A DNA stretch of 64,000 nucleotides, from assembly GCA_020746995.1 (NCBI GenBank), contig JAGPXD010000005.1:2046001-2110000 (forward strand), given 5' to 3'. The notes below the pieces were generated by a model that did no database searches, had not been told where the DNA came from, and saw nothing but the letters and a program-made list of their open reading frames with translations. The stretch's first letter is position 1. Each line of letters opens with the position of its first letter. This DNA comes from Plectosphaerella cucumerina. Taxonomy: Eukaryota > Ascomycota > Sordariomycetes > Glomerellales > Plectosphaerellaceae. The translations under genes were made by a program, and so were the position numbers. This document shows positions 22,466-33,710 of this stretch, in pieces.

Positions 22466-24365
22466 GCAGATCTAGCTGGGCTGGAAGACGGATGCTGAGG
22501 ACGGCGGCGAGGTTCTCGTGGTCAAAGTGGGCTCAGGGGAAACTATCACGGCGGGAGGGGTGTGTTTGCAGGAAGGAAGTCTAGGTCTCCTGGGCAGAAC
22601 ATCACGATGGGGAAAGTCTTGCTGGAGGTGCAGGGGGTTGGAGGGGGAGAGCGATGGACGGGATCCCCCGCTCGGGAATGGCTGAGCCAACCCATGTTGA
22701 GCCATCCGTGGCACGCAGGTCGTTGGAGGAGCTAGCGTCCGCCAGATCGGGGTGGGATGGTCGAGACGGGTGAGGGGGAAGCAATCGCATGCGGAGAGAG
22801 CGGCGCGCGTCACCCCTCGCCAACTTGCCTTGGCCAGGGGTCAGGAGGGCCGGCCGGACACGTTCGAGGTGGGCAAGTCCGAGGGTGGCGGCGGCAAACA
22901 AAGTGCATCCCGTCTGCCCGTCTGGTTCGGTGCTGTTGGATCGGATGATGTGCGCTGGCCTCGGCGGTTTGTCCGTTAAAGCTTGTGTAGGTGTCTACTG
23001 GAAGACGGACGTTGGATGCGCCTGGAGACTGTGGGGAACATGGAATGGAACATCCGGCGAGATCCCCCCTGGCATGGCTTGGATGGATGCGCGTACAGTT
23101 GCCCCAAGCTCCAAGCTCCCCGTCGCCCGCATCGCTCCGCAGTCCGCGTGAGCAGGCAGACCCGCCTGTTTTGCTTGTCCTGCAGTGCAGAGGGGCCAAC
23201 ACGAGGGAGGCAGAGGTCCAGGCCCAGGCCCGAGATGGGATGCGTTTCTGCTTCTGCATTGGCAAGGGTGCGGGACTGCCAATTGCCATAGCTGAGATAC
23301 CGCCATCCACTGGACAGGCACCGTACCGGGTAGTTGGCTTCGAGACGGAGTGAACAATCGTGTTCTGTTTCGTCTGTCGATGTCAGTGGCAAAAGTCAAT
23401 TGGCCTACATCACAGCTCATCGAGCACGGCGGGAGCAAACGTCCGTCCTGATCGTCCTGCTCCCACCAGTTGCGTCGGGAACACGTCAGACATCCATGTC
23501 CGCCGTTCATGTGCCCTGACCGTTGCGCGGCGTCCCCAGACAAGGATCCGTCTGGACAAGAGCCTCGGCCGCAGCGGCGGAAAACACTGGGACGACGTCT
23601 GGGTCGTGGAGACGGTGACAGTTTGTCGGGCTCGTTAGCTCACCAGGTCAGTCGGTCGTCTCGCGGAGCCCGGACCAGGTGGTCCAGCAAGCAGCATCCA
23701 TGTCGAGGTCCGGGAACCTTTGGGTATCCGAGGGTGTCTGGAGCAGTCTCTGGATACAATGGATGCTGTTTTGTGGGTAAGAAGATGGGGGAAAAGAGGA
23801 CCGGAACCCTTTTTTTGGTTCCTCTGGTGATGCTTGAAGCGTGGGACTGGGGAGCTTGCTCCGGGAAGCCGCTTTTCTGAGCTCCTGCCGCTCACCTTCA
23901 GGGATGGAGTGCGGGGCAGGTGCTGTGGGGTCGTAACTTCCCCGCCGGCTTTCCCATTTGGGCATTCCGATGCTTGTCCCTTCGGCTGCCCTCCGCAACC
24001 GTACGACCACGCAAATTTCGTCCTCACGATGCTAGATTCACCTAAACTTTGAAGCTTGCTCCAACATGGCATCCCGTCAACCCTGCATCAACGCGTCCCC
24101 CAGACCCCTCACGCGGTCTGGAACACTTCTCTCAATCTCACCGGCATGATCTGGAGAGCAATGGCTCTCAGCTGACCTGGCAGACTTTTTTTTCTGCCTC
24201 TTTTTCTGTTTCGGCTCTTTCCACACCCCTCCTGAGAACCCCTACTTCGTGTCAGAAGGCCATCTCACGATGTTGAAAAACTCCGATAAAATTCCGGGCC
24301 TAAAACCCTCTGGACCCTGGATCGACTGACCGCCCCGTCGCAGACCCCAAAACCATACAGACGTA
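22466..24365. other. Intergenic region, no gene seen
   Basis: 1.9 kb between the SDR promoter and the 3' end of the Zn2Cys6 regulator. Open frames on both strands are short, overlap one another and lack motifs. T-runs near 23811-23816 and 24186-24193 are the only simple features seen. Confidence 0.45.
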
Positions 24366-26297
24366 TTATGCAGGGACCGGCGTCCTGACACTTTCCCCGG
24401 CCCGCTCAATCCACCGCTGGACCAGCCAGAACGCTCGCAAGTACGATATGCCCACCAGGAAGTCCTCAAACCCAATGGACAGCCCCGCCACGGCCATCTT
24501 GCGCCGGATGAACCGCCCACGCGCGTTCTGCTTGGTATTGGGCGCCGCCACAAGCATCACCCAAAGGAAAATACCCGGTGTCCGCTTCCACGTCGTAAGG
24601 CTCACGCTCCTCATCGCCGTGAAGGCCTGGTCCAGTATCGACTCGTCCTCGAATCGCGAGATCTGCGACAGGCTCGAGATGGACCAGCTGTGGATTAGCG
24701 CCGAGAGCCGGATCGCCTCCTGGATGCAAATGTTCTCCGGCGTCGAGTCGTTGATCTGCTCCGCCGGCATCTCCCGAAGCCGTCGATGCAGCCAAGCCGC
24801 AGTGCTTCGCGCCTTTGGACCCTTGGTAGGGCTGTCCTCGCCGAGCGTTACCGACGTGACGAGGAAACGCACGTCGTCCAGAATCTGCGCCGCCGCTGCC
24901 GTCAACCCGAGCGGCTTCTGCAGGTCGATGAACTTTGCCTCCGCCGGGATCAGAGGGCTGTCGAACCCCTGCGGCCATAACGTCGGCACAGGAATCGTCT
25001 CTTCTAGCACGGGATCGCCCGCCTGCAGGAAGAGCTCCGACTCAAAGCAGCATGCAATCTCATAATCGGTGCTGTCCATGTCAGCGAAGCCTCGAAGAAC
25101 AGAAGGGGACCGTCGTGTCCTACAGGATCATGATGGACTCCCCCACTATGTCGTTGACATTCCTCATGCCGTTCTTGAGGCCTATCATGTGCCTCACGCC
25201 GCGGAGATGAGCCCACATGCTGTCGTCGGCTCCCCAGAACCACTGACGCGAGTTAGTTTCTGTTCATCAACCTGCGCTGGGATCACAACATACCTCCATT
25301 ACCACCAAGTTGATCACGGACCGTATGACCTCGACCGACACCTTGTTGAAATCACCCTGCAGGATCTCGTTGATCCCCGAGAGAACCCCCGACTTGATGG
25401 CCAGAGACTCGGAGTCCTTGGCGAGCTCTACCCCCTTCTCCAGTGACTGTGTCGTCGACGCCATGAGCATCCCGATGCGCGGGAAAAGCGGCGACTGGAG
25501 CATCCACGGCAACACCTCCCTTAAGAAGACCATCGGCTGGCTCTGTCCGTCGATGGAGACAAGATTAGGAGCGACGAAGCGGATATCTGCGCCAGACACT
25601 GTCAGCCAGAAGACTCGAACGTCAGATGATCCTCTGGCACTCACAGAAATGCAGAAGCTCAGAATTCCTGCCACTGTTGTCAATGGCCAGTGAGTTGAGA
25701 GAGTTGACCTCGGTAAGGATGCCGCCAAACGGCTGGACGTGGAAGTCGGCGTCCGGATCCCCGCTGCCGTCGAGGAAGAGGCTTCTCGACTGGCCTCGGA
25801 GCGGGAACGTCTCCACGATCTTGTCGTCCTGGGCAATGGAGACCATGTTCGTCTCAGGGTCGTAGAGTACGCGAGTTTCGCCCTTGTGGTTGGGGTCGCC
25901 GGGCCGCCTTGGCAGGGGTACCAGCCGACCTGCCGCGGCAGCATGGCAGTCCCATCCTCGGTCGCGACGCACGAGTGTGGTCAGGTTGATGCCCGCGGCC
26001 TGCGGGATAGTGGGGTCGTCGAACTGGAGGATCCGCCCTTCGAAGATGTGCGCGGGGTTCGCCTTTTCCACCTGTGGGATCACACACTGCACTGGCGGGA
26101 AGCGTCTTGAGCAGTTGACGCATGTTTCTCGGTTCGTTTTGACGATGCACTGCTCCCTCGGCCATGGTCAGTCTGTGGACTGCTTTGCACCGGCGCGCCT
26201 CATCGTCTCGACTGACCTTCTGCTTTCGTCGCTGACACTCGGTGCACGACTTCTGGGTTCTTGACCTGCGCTTAGGCGCAATCGAGGGGGCTTCCAT
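24366..26297 (-). CDS. Zn2Cys6 fungal transcription factor
   Basis: Five exons (26297-26217, 26149-25645, 25586-25294, 25242-25124, 25071-24366) with introns of 51-67 bp encode 567 aa. The binuclear zinc cluster spans the first intron: Cys18, 21, 28, 37, 40 and 49 (spacing 2-6-8-2-8), preceded by a basic KRRSR patch. This binds DNA as a Gal4-type motif. The remaining 500 residues are mostly helical, as in the fungal-specific regulatory region, with DSMWAHLRGVRHMIGLK matching the family's HLRGxxxL-type segment. An in-frame ATG at 26354 would add 19 residues; 26297 is preferred because it gives the usual short basic lead before the cluster. It is divergent from the GH43 gene, with 1.1 kb between starts, so it could regulate that gene; this is inference from position only. 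Confidence 0.9.
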
Positions 26298-27417
26298 CTT
26301 GAACTTTCGGTTGCCGAACAAGTCAAAATACTTCTCAACACGACGTCTGCCCATCCCTCCGAGGGGGCGGCCCCCAATCCTTAATATGTCCAGCGGGATG
26401 TCATCCGCGACTCATCCAAAACCTGCTAAGCCGGTTCAGCTGGGAAACGCCACCGAGGGGCAGGTCCCAAGAATCTGACGCGCCGCTCGCGATTGGAAGG
26501 GCACAAGCCGAGAACCTGGACCCGGCCGCCTGGCGTCACATTTTGGCAGCGCTCTCTGCGCCTGAGACTAGCGTCAGCATCTAATCATATGCTCTGCTGA
26601 AGTTGGGGGCCGGGGCCTGGCCCGGCTGTCTGGAGCGAGCCACGATTCGGCACGGCTCGGCAGCTATTGCTTGAAGTGACGCTAGCTCTTTCAGCTTTGG
26701 CGATGGAGACAGGGACAGGCGTCCTGGTGACCAAGCCCTGCTGAAGGAGATCGACCAAGATCGACGCTCCCTAGTATCAATGGCGAGGTGGCAGTTGCAG
26801 TCGCTGGAGTTTGAGCTGCAGCTGGAGCTGAAGCTTGAACTTCTGGGAAGTGCCGTTTCGAGGTGGGCGATCCCAGGGTCCATGCGTTTCCGTGCTGACG
26901 GGCGTCATTCAGCTGAGCTCACCTCCGCTTATCCCATGACTAGCAATGTGGCAGTCTGTCTCCCAGCTCAATGGGTGACTTGCTGGCAAACAGGAGAGAC
27001 GTCCAAGTCCGTCATCACATCCCCCGAAAACCCCGAGATCGAATCGCCGGCACCCCGGCACACCCCGGCTCCCCGGAACCTTGGCGACGCCGAAGGAATC
27101 GGGGCCGATCCACCAGCTCGGGGGATAAGCCCGCTGTGATTGCTGGAGAAACATCCCCCCAGATGCGCGTAGGGCTACAGCCTAAAGGAGGGGGAGGGGA
27201 AGAGGAGCCCGGAGAGGCCCGCTTCGTAAGTTCGTCCAGCGACCCGGGACGACGACGACAATGCAGGTCCGGGTGAGACCTTGAGGCTTGCAATAAATTG
27301 ACCGCCGTGCGCCACCCAGATCCAGGTCCCAGGTTCAGGTCCCTGACCGTCACGCTGCATGCATGCAGAAAAAAGAAGCCGGCAACCAGTAGTCCCTTCG
27401 TCTCATCTTCCCTCACC
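26298..27417. promoter_or_regulatory. Divergent region, Zn2Cys6 regulator / GH43
   Basis: 1.12 kb between two start codons pointing apart. Imperfect repeats of the type GAGCTGCAGCTGGAGCTGAAGCTT lie near 26812-26837, giving several overlapping CAGCTG palindromes. No convincing CGG-Nx-CCG pair was singled out. No gene is seen. Confidence 0.4.
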
Positions 27418-29192
27418 ATGACGGACTTCACTTTCACCAACCCCGTCATCCGCGGGTTCAACCCCGACCCGACCGTGTGCGTCGTGCCGGCCACAGCGAC
27501 GGCCCCGGCGCAGTTCTTCCTCTCAACCTCGACATTTGAATACTTCCCCGGCGCCGCCATCTACCACTCGACCGACCTGCTTAACTGGCGCCTCATCGGC
27601 CACGCCCTCAACCGCCGCAGCCAGATGGACATGCGCACCGTCGAGCCCGGCGCCGGCTCGTGGGCGAGCACCCTGCGCTACCGCCCGCGCGAGAAGCGCT
27701 GGTACCTGACCAACGGCGTCTTCCAGCGCTACCGCCCGTCCGTCGACGAGCGCATCTTTCCGCGCGGCTTCTACGTGTGGACCGACGACATCTTCAATGA
27801 CGCCGCGTGGTCGGAGCCTGTCTACTTTGACAACCCCGGCTTCGACCAGGACCTGTTCTGGGATGATGAGGAAGGCAAGGTTTACCTGTCGACGACGGTG
27901 CGCATGGGGAAGCGCACGCCGGGGTTGAAGCTCAAGGACTTCGCTATTCACATCTCCGAGATTGATCTGGCATCGGGCCGGACGCTGACGGCGCCGAAGA
28001 TGATTCGCGATTCTCCGTTTGGTGTGGCTGAGGGATCGCACATTATGCGCAGGGGCAAGTATTACTACCTCTTCACGGCCGAGGGCGGCACCGAGGCGGG
28101 ACACCAGGAGTGGGCGTTCCGCAGCACGGAGGGGCCGTATGGCCCGTGGGAGGGCCAGGGCAAGGCGTTGTGGTACAACGGCCCGGATGAGGAGGTCCAG
28201 AGGACGGGGCATTGCGACATCTTCGAGGACGGGCGCGGGGACTGGTGGGGCGTGATGCTCGGGGTACGGCCAGCGAAGAATGCCGAGGGGCAGTGGACGG
28301 AGCCGCAGCTGGGCCGGGAAACGTTCCTCGTCAAGGTCGACTGGGTGGACGACTGGCCTGTGTTCAACGACGGGAAGAACGTCGCGCTGCAGACGATCGG
28401 GCGGGAGCCGGTTGTTCAGGCGAGCGGCGTTGATGCTGATGGAGTCAAGTGGAGGGCCGACCTGGCGAGGCCGGACCTCGAGCTGGGGTGGTACCACAAG
28501 AGTGAGTGGCCACAACTTTCATGGAGATGCACGAGAAGACGCTGACGACCGCAGATACGCCTCTGAAGAAGTGCTACTCTTTGACAGAGCGGCCGGGCCA
28601 CCTGAGGCTGTACGGCAACTGCTACGACCTCACGAGCCCCGAGTCGCCGGCGCTGCTGCTCCGCAAGCAAGCTGGCTACGACGAGTTGTTCCAGGCCAAG
28701 ATGAGCTTCAGCCCATCCCGGCTCGGGTACGAATCGGGTGTGACGCTATGGTGGAATCAATACTCCTTCGGGTCCATCGGCGTCGGTGTCGTAGAGCCTT
28801 CCGAGGGCGCCGAGGCGGTGCGGACGGTCATTGCGCGGGAGCCGACGGGGACGAACGGCGAGTTCAAAGTAAGTCTGCGTGTGTGTCTCGGTCGTTAGAT
28901 ATCTGACGACGTGTTGCAGGTCACGTATCCTCTCCTCGAGAGTGGTGCGGTTTTGAGCGATGGTGTTGATGTCCACTTCACCATCGAGACGACGTCGACG
29001 AGCTACACGCTGACGCTGGCGGCGGGCGAGGTCACGGCGAAGGTGTCGTTTGCGGCGGAGACGTTGACGATTAACCCGCCGGTTGGGTGTGCGTTCTGCG
29101 GTGCTATGTATGGGTTGTACTCGACGGGGAAGAGCGAGCCGGTGTTGGAGCCGGCGGACTTTTGGGATGTTGAGATTCGTGAGACGTCGTAA
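27418..29192 (+). CDS. Glycoside hydrolase family 43, beta-xylosidase/arabinofuranosidase type
   Basis: Three exons (27418-28501, 28555-28868, 28920-29192) give 556 aa. The start of the catalytic five-bladed propeller, IRGFNPDPT, supplies the general-base Asp17. FDQDLFWDDEEGKVYL holds the pKa-modulating Asp145, and GVAEGSHIMRRGKYYYLFTAEGG holds the general acid Glu205. A beta-sandwich C-terminal domain follows (about 340-556), as in GH43 xylosidases that cut xylo-oligosaccharides or arabinosides. There is no signal peptide, so the enzyme should act inside the cell on imported oligosaccharides. An upstream in-frame ATG at 27358 gives no secretion signal either. Specificity for xylose or arabinose cannot be settled from sequence alone. 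Confidence 0.93.
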
Positions 29193-30864
29193 GAGGTGGT
29201 AGAAAGATAGAGATGGACATTACCTACATTGGTACTTGCACGCAAGACCGAAGCTCGAACGAGACATGGAGGTGAATGACAGCGCTCCACAGTTCATGCT
29301 GGACCGGGCTCGTCTGTACAGCAGACATACACAGCACTGATCCTCCGAATCGAGCGCAGCCGTCGCGTTAGAAAGGAGATCGAACGGAGGGCACGGGAGA
29401 CGGAGAGATTGAAGCGGGCACACCAGGACAAACCGGTCGAGACTGTGCCGGCCGAAATTGTGTTATCCCTTGGCGATAATAACAACGTGCCGAAGCCTGC
29501 CGCACCGATCGGGCAACAAATCACGGATATCCGGACTGATATCAGCAACGTCAGAACCGTGGCAATACACCTAAGCTACGCAGGTAGTTACCTAGACACA
29601 ACAGAGCTGGCTTTTGATTTGTTATTCACGATTCGCGCTCCGTTCCGACCTTCACACGGGACAACACCAAGGAGTGGCCCACGCACGGGAAATAAATATA
29701 CTAACAGTAATCAGTCGAGCTCGGCCCTGCCCGCCCGTTCCCCTGCCTGCCGTGCGTCCGGTCGGCCGCCGAGGGCATCTTGAAGAAGCCCTGTTCGGAG
29801 CTCCCTGGCCGCGAGCAAACCTCCGGCGACGCGCACGTGTGCTGCACTCTGTGCACGCGGCGTTACCGCTGCGAGCGTCTGTAACCACGAATTGTGGTTC
29901 ACGAATCGTTGACCATGCTTCTGGTGCCCATACTCACAACACCAGGAGCTGGCACTTGCCTATCAAACTCGTCGCCTGCCCGAGCAGCCCTCTCTACAAT
30001 GCCGACGACGACGATGCCGACCGCCAGTGGGCATTCGTTGCCATCCGCGACCATCATGTCGACCTGTCTATCAACCAAAATGTTCCTCGTCCCTCACCAA
30101 GCAATTCCACTTACAACTCTTCCTGATCAGACAAGCCGTCTTCTTCTACCCCCTCTTCGCTTCCAAGATCGACCTGACAAGTCCCGACACCGCATTCAGC
30201 GTTACCACCAACAACCAACTCGAAGCTCTAGAGACCGGCCAGGGTACGGGGGGCATTGTCAGTAGCCGTTGCCAATGGGCACTGCCACTGGCGGCACGGT
30301 ACTGTATGTTACTAGATCCCCCGTTCACCCAGAGTTGAATGGGATCGTGGCAGCCGGCCGGGTCTTTGAGGGGCGTGGAACGTCTGAGTCTTAGGGCTGT
30401 CTTGCCTGTTGGTTAAAGCATATTCATCGCCGCTTTCACACATGGCCACCGCAGGTCCACGGCATTACGCTGCGTCGCGGGACTCGGCAATCAAACTACT
30501 GCGTCGATTGAACTGCTGCGTCGATTGATCTGCTGTAGTGATTGATCTGCTGCGTCGATTGGACTCATTCCGAGATGCAGAACGTCCTCGCGATGACGCG
30601 CCAAAAATAGACCGATTAGGTAAGCGGGTGGCCCCGCGATGACATAACTGTTAGAAGGTGAAACGCAGCTCCGAGGCTGTGCAGGTGGGTTGACCAAGAA
30701 GGCAACAAACAGCCTGAACCAAAGCTCTGACAACAGCTGCTTACCGTCAACGTCTCGTCACCTACCTGTCAGACGAATCCAGTATCGCAACTACATCCCT
30801 TCCTTTCCGCATCAAATTGCATCAGTACCCAAACCTACGCAATAACCATTCCCAACCACCAACC
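29193..30864. other. Intergenic region with a possible coding remnant and a tandem repeat
   Basis: 1.67 kb. An open plus-strand frame without a good start runs from about 29300 to 29783. It encodes a highly charged helical stretch followed by VETVPAEIVLSL, which is faintly F-box-like. A short frame at 29243-29340 (MEVNDSAPQF onward) may be its front part shifted by one base. The evidence is too weak to call a gene. A 17-bp tandem repeat lies at 30494-30561. Confidence 0.35.
30494..30561 (+). repeat. 17-bp tandem repeat, four units
   Basis: Four consecutive 17-base units (30494, 30511, 30528, 30545) follow the pattern A-A/T-CT-A/G-CTG-CGTCGATTG; the third carries TAGTGATTG instead. The array is in intergenic DNA, about 300 bp upstream of the LysM gene. 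Single diverged copies occur at 20221 and 37712. Confidence 0.8.
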
Positions 30865-31389
30865 ATGTCCCGCTTCTCCCACTACGACACGGACGAAGAG
30901 CGTCTGCCCGAAGGCATGACGCGCGTCGGCTACGACGCCGACACCCAGACCTACACATACCGCGACTCGAGCGGGCAGACATACGAAGGCGCGCCGGGCG
31001 CAACCTATGGACACCTCTCCCCCTCAGGCGGTGAAGATGAGCCGTTCATGGGCGAGCCGGGCCGGCAGCGGCCACTACGCGGGTGGGAGGAAGAGCGCAA
31101 CTCGTGGCGGCAGGCATGGGCGCCGCTGCTCAACTTCTTCCTGCTGATCGGGCTGTTCTTGATCGGAGTTGGCTGGTTGCTATACGGCCGGTCGGGGGCG
31201 GCGCCGGGTGCCGAGTGCGCAGAGGGAGATGAGGTGTACAAGATTGCGAAGGGGGATACGTGCTGGGCGATTGCGCAGGCGAGGGGGACGACGGTTGAGG
31301 AGATTCTGAAGAGGGCTGGGAATGACGGGGTGGACTGTGATGCGTTGGCTGTTGGGGGGGTTGTGTGCCTGCCGCCCAAGGATGCTTGA
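30865..31389 (+). CDS. Membrane-anchored LysM-domain protein
   Basis: One exon, 174 aa. An acidic, Tyr-rich N-terminal region (about 1-75, with tandem TYTYRDSSGQTYEG) is followed by one strong transmembrane segment (NFFLLIGLFLIGVGWLLYG, about 88-106). A single C-terminal LysM domain then runs from EVYKIAKGDTCWAIAQARGT to VVCLP (about 125-168), with the usual G-D-T-C-W-A-I-A signature and Cys residues that could form a disulphide. LysM domains bind N-acetylglucosamine polymers such as chitin. There is no cleavable signal peptide, so the likely topology is N-in, LysM outside or in the lumen. It differs from secreted LysM effectors, which have signal peptides. Role unknown; wall sensing or retention are possibilities. 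Confidence 0.85.
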   Translation: MSRFSHYDTDEERLPEGMTRVGYDADTQTYTYRDSSGQTYEGAPGATYGHLSPSGGEDEPFMGEPGRQRPLRGWEEERNSWRQAWAPLLNFFLLIGLFLIGVGWLLYGRSGAAPGAECAEGDEVYKIAKGDTCWAIAQARGTTVEEILKRAGNDGVDCDALAVGGVVCLPPKDA

Positions 31390-33386
31390 GCTGGGTCGAG
31401 TACGACAGAGGTTCTGGAAGGATGGTGATACGATATGGAGAGAGGCTTAGCATTTCCTGTCGAGGAGGACTATTATTGCGTTCAGCGATCGAGACGATTG
31501 TCGAGACTCAACCTCGATTACCTGGGCAGGCTGTCATCCTACAACACAAGCAACTCAAACCTAGAGACGAAAAAGCATTATTTGCCTTGCTGGACAGGAC
31601 AAGGGGAGGTTGGTTTCCAGGGAGGCTCAGACCCGGGTGGATCATGAGCCTCGCGGAGTTCGGACCGTGGCATTTCAGGGACGTCATCGAGGGCCCAATG
31701 AGACAGCGGCTGATTACCAGCAAGCGAGCACTGCACAAGACGGGGGACCAGCTGTACCGGTAATGTCGAAGCAGTGGGCTTGGGGCCTTTGCTGCCCTGC
31801 TGGTGCCCACTCTGCCCGACGATGGGCCGCCTTGGCCGCCCTGGGATTGCGGATCCCTTCCACATGCGCGCGCAGCGGCAGCGGATCCTGGCTCCCCGAT
31901 TGGCGACACCAGGGCGGTGCACAACACCAACACACACAAGCTCGCCCTCCACCGCTGGCACAATTAGTGCAATGTCTGCACAATTAGGGCCTGGATACAG
32001 CGGACATGCCCTTCTAAAGCGAAACCTAGCGCTGTGTTTTCTGTCTCTTTACCGCCCTGATTGCCCTTCTTCAGGGACCTCAATCGCCCAAGTCCTCTGC
32101 CACAACACCCAGGACGTCCGCGAGATTGGTCTCGTGCTCCCCCGCAAACGGGCCAGGCGACGGCAGCGGGCGGGGCGATGGCGCTCGCCAGGGACCCAGT
32201 TAGCGCTCTTTCCCCGGAGCCCACAGTGGGCCACAGCATCTGGGGAAGTGGGCGGGGCCCCACTGATGCGACTGCCCCGGGGCGATACAGGCAGCGGGCA
32301 GGGCCCGACGGGGGTGCTTGTGGGGATTACAGTGTCGCGGCGACCGGATGGGGGTTGTTCCTGGAATATGGATGATTGGAAATCATATGGTTGTGTTTTG
32401 GTGTCGTTATGAAGTCAGGTCGTGAAGATATCGCAAGAGACATCCCCTGAAGACCCCCCGAGGGAGGAACAAAACAACCGCTGAAGAGGTAACGGGCACG
32501 CTGGAACGTCGCTGTAACCTTCCCTCTGGCCAGTTAATGCGCCTGCTGGAGGGGACAATGCCCAATCACTCCAGCGGCGGCGCGACACGGTCCCCCTCCC
32601 TCCTCCCCAATGACTCGTCTCGACGCTTGCGTAAGACGCTCAGCTGAGACTCGAGGAGGAAGAGGAGGGGGAAGGGCACTGCCCATTCCAACCCCGGGGC
32701 GAGGAGAAACAAGGTGCTCTCCTTGTTTAGCCTGGGGTTAGGTACAGTAGGTACAGAACGAATGGCGTGGCGTGCCCGCGTGATGACATGTGCCGTGTAC
32801 TTCCTGGTCTCGCGGCGGCGGATGGAATGTCATGTTCCTACCCCGCATCTTGCGAGTATCTCGACGCCGTGGGAAACGCGGCGACGGTACTTCTCCGTCT
32901 GGCGCGGGGGACCTGGGGCATTAAATGAGGACAGACGACGGACGAGTCGCACATCGATGGTAGGATGAGACGGGGATGGGGTGATGCTCGCCCTCGCCCC
33001 CCGTGTTCACCGCGCGCTTCTCCTCTCGGTGTCTCCCACCCCTTTAAGAGCCCTCCCGCTCCCTCGTCCATCCATCTTCCCCTTTCTCTCGTGTCACTCC
33101 AAGCCATCACTACAACCCAACCATTCCATCTCTGCCACCTCTTTGATTCGTCTGACGAGTCGCTGTACACCATCACCAAGCACACACATCGAGTCAGGAG
33201 CTCGAGACCTCTTACATCTTTACCTCTCGACATCGACTGCTCTGTCGATTGTCCATTACCCTTCTCCCAAGTTCATCACATAGGTACGTGTCTTCATCAT
33301 CCTCATCATCTTCCAGGCTTCTCCCTTTCCCTCCCTTCTCATCACAACCCTCCATCTCTTCCAAAGCTAACCCTTCAGCCGCCAAA
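31390..33386. other. Intergenic region with the leader of the next gene
   Basis: 2 kb. No gene is supported between 31390 and about 33000. From 33000 onward the plus strand becomes strongly C/T-rich, as in leaders of well-expressed fungal genes. A probable leader intron runs from GTACGT at 33284 to the AG at 33377-33378, ending 8 bp before the start codon of the next gene. Confidence 0.5.
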
Positions 33387-33710
33387 ATGGTCGTCCGCAT
33401 CGCCGCCACAAAGACCACCGAGACCCTCTGCTACGCCGGCGCCACCGTCGGTGCCCTGGCACCCCTCTACTTCCTCCTGCCCAGCGGTGAGCGGCACCTA
33501 GCCAACCAGACGGCCAAGTGGGCTCCGCGCTGGGAGAAGAATCTCTCCTACTTCACCCCCGCGGCCGAAAAGTCCATCAAGCGTGTCGAGCCTCCCATCG
33601 GCCGTGCCGTCCGCGCCGTCGAGCAGCGCCTGCCGCTTGAGAAGGTCGCCAAGGGCGCCGAGCGCCGCATCCAGGCTGGCTTCGACCGCTGGAACGGCAA
33701 GAAGCCGTAG
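33387..33710 (+). CDS. Small 107-aa protein, function unknown
   Basis: One coding exon, ATG in a good context (GCCAAAATGG). A short hydrophobic segment (AGATVGALAPLYFLLP, about residues 17-32) is followed by a basic amphipathic C-terminal half with repeated KVA/RVE helical patterns (AEKSIKRVEPPIGRAV, EKVAKGAERR). This looks like a single-pass or peripheral membrane protein, perhaps mitochondrial. The coding call rests on strong wobble GC bias, a clean leader intron just upstream, and a C/T-rich promoter. No family recognised. Confidence 0.65.
   Translation: MVVRIAATKTTETLCYAGATVGALAPLYFLLPSGERHLANQTAKWAPRWEKNLSYFTPAAEKSIKRVEPPIGRAVRAVEQRLPLEKVAKGAERRIQAGFDRWNGKKP

Noticed and set aside
27523..28515. 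330-codon frame antisense to GH43
   Set aside because: Shadow frame; the sense strand carries the GH43 catalytic residues.
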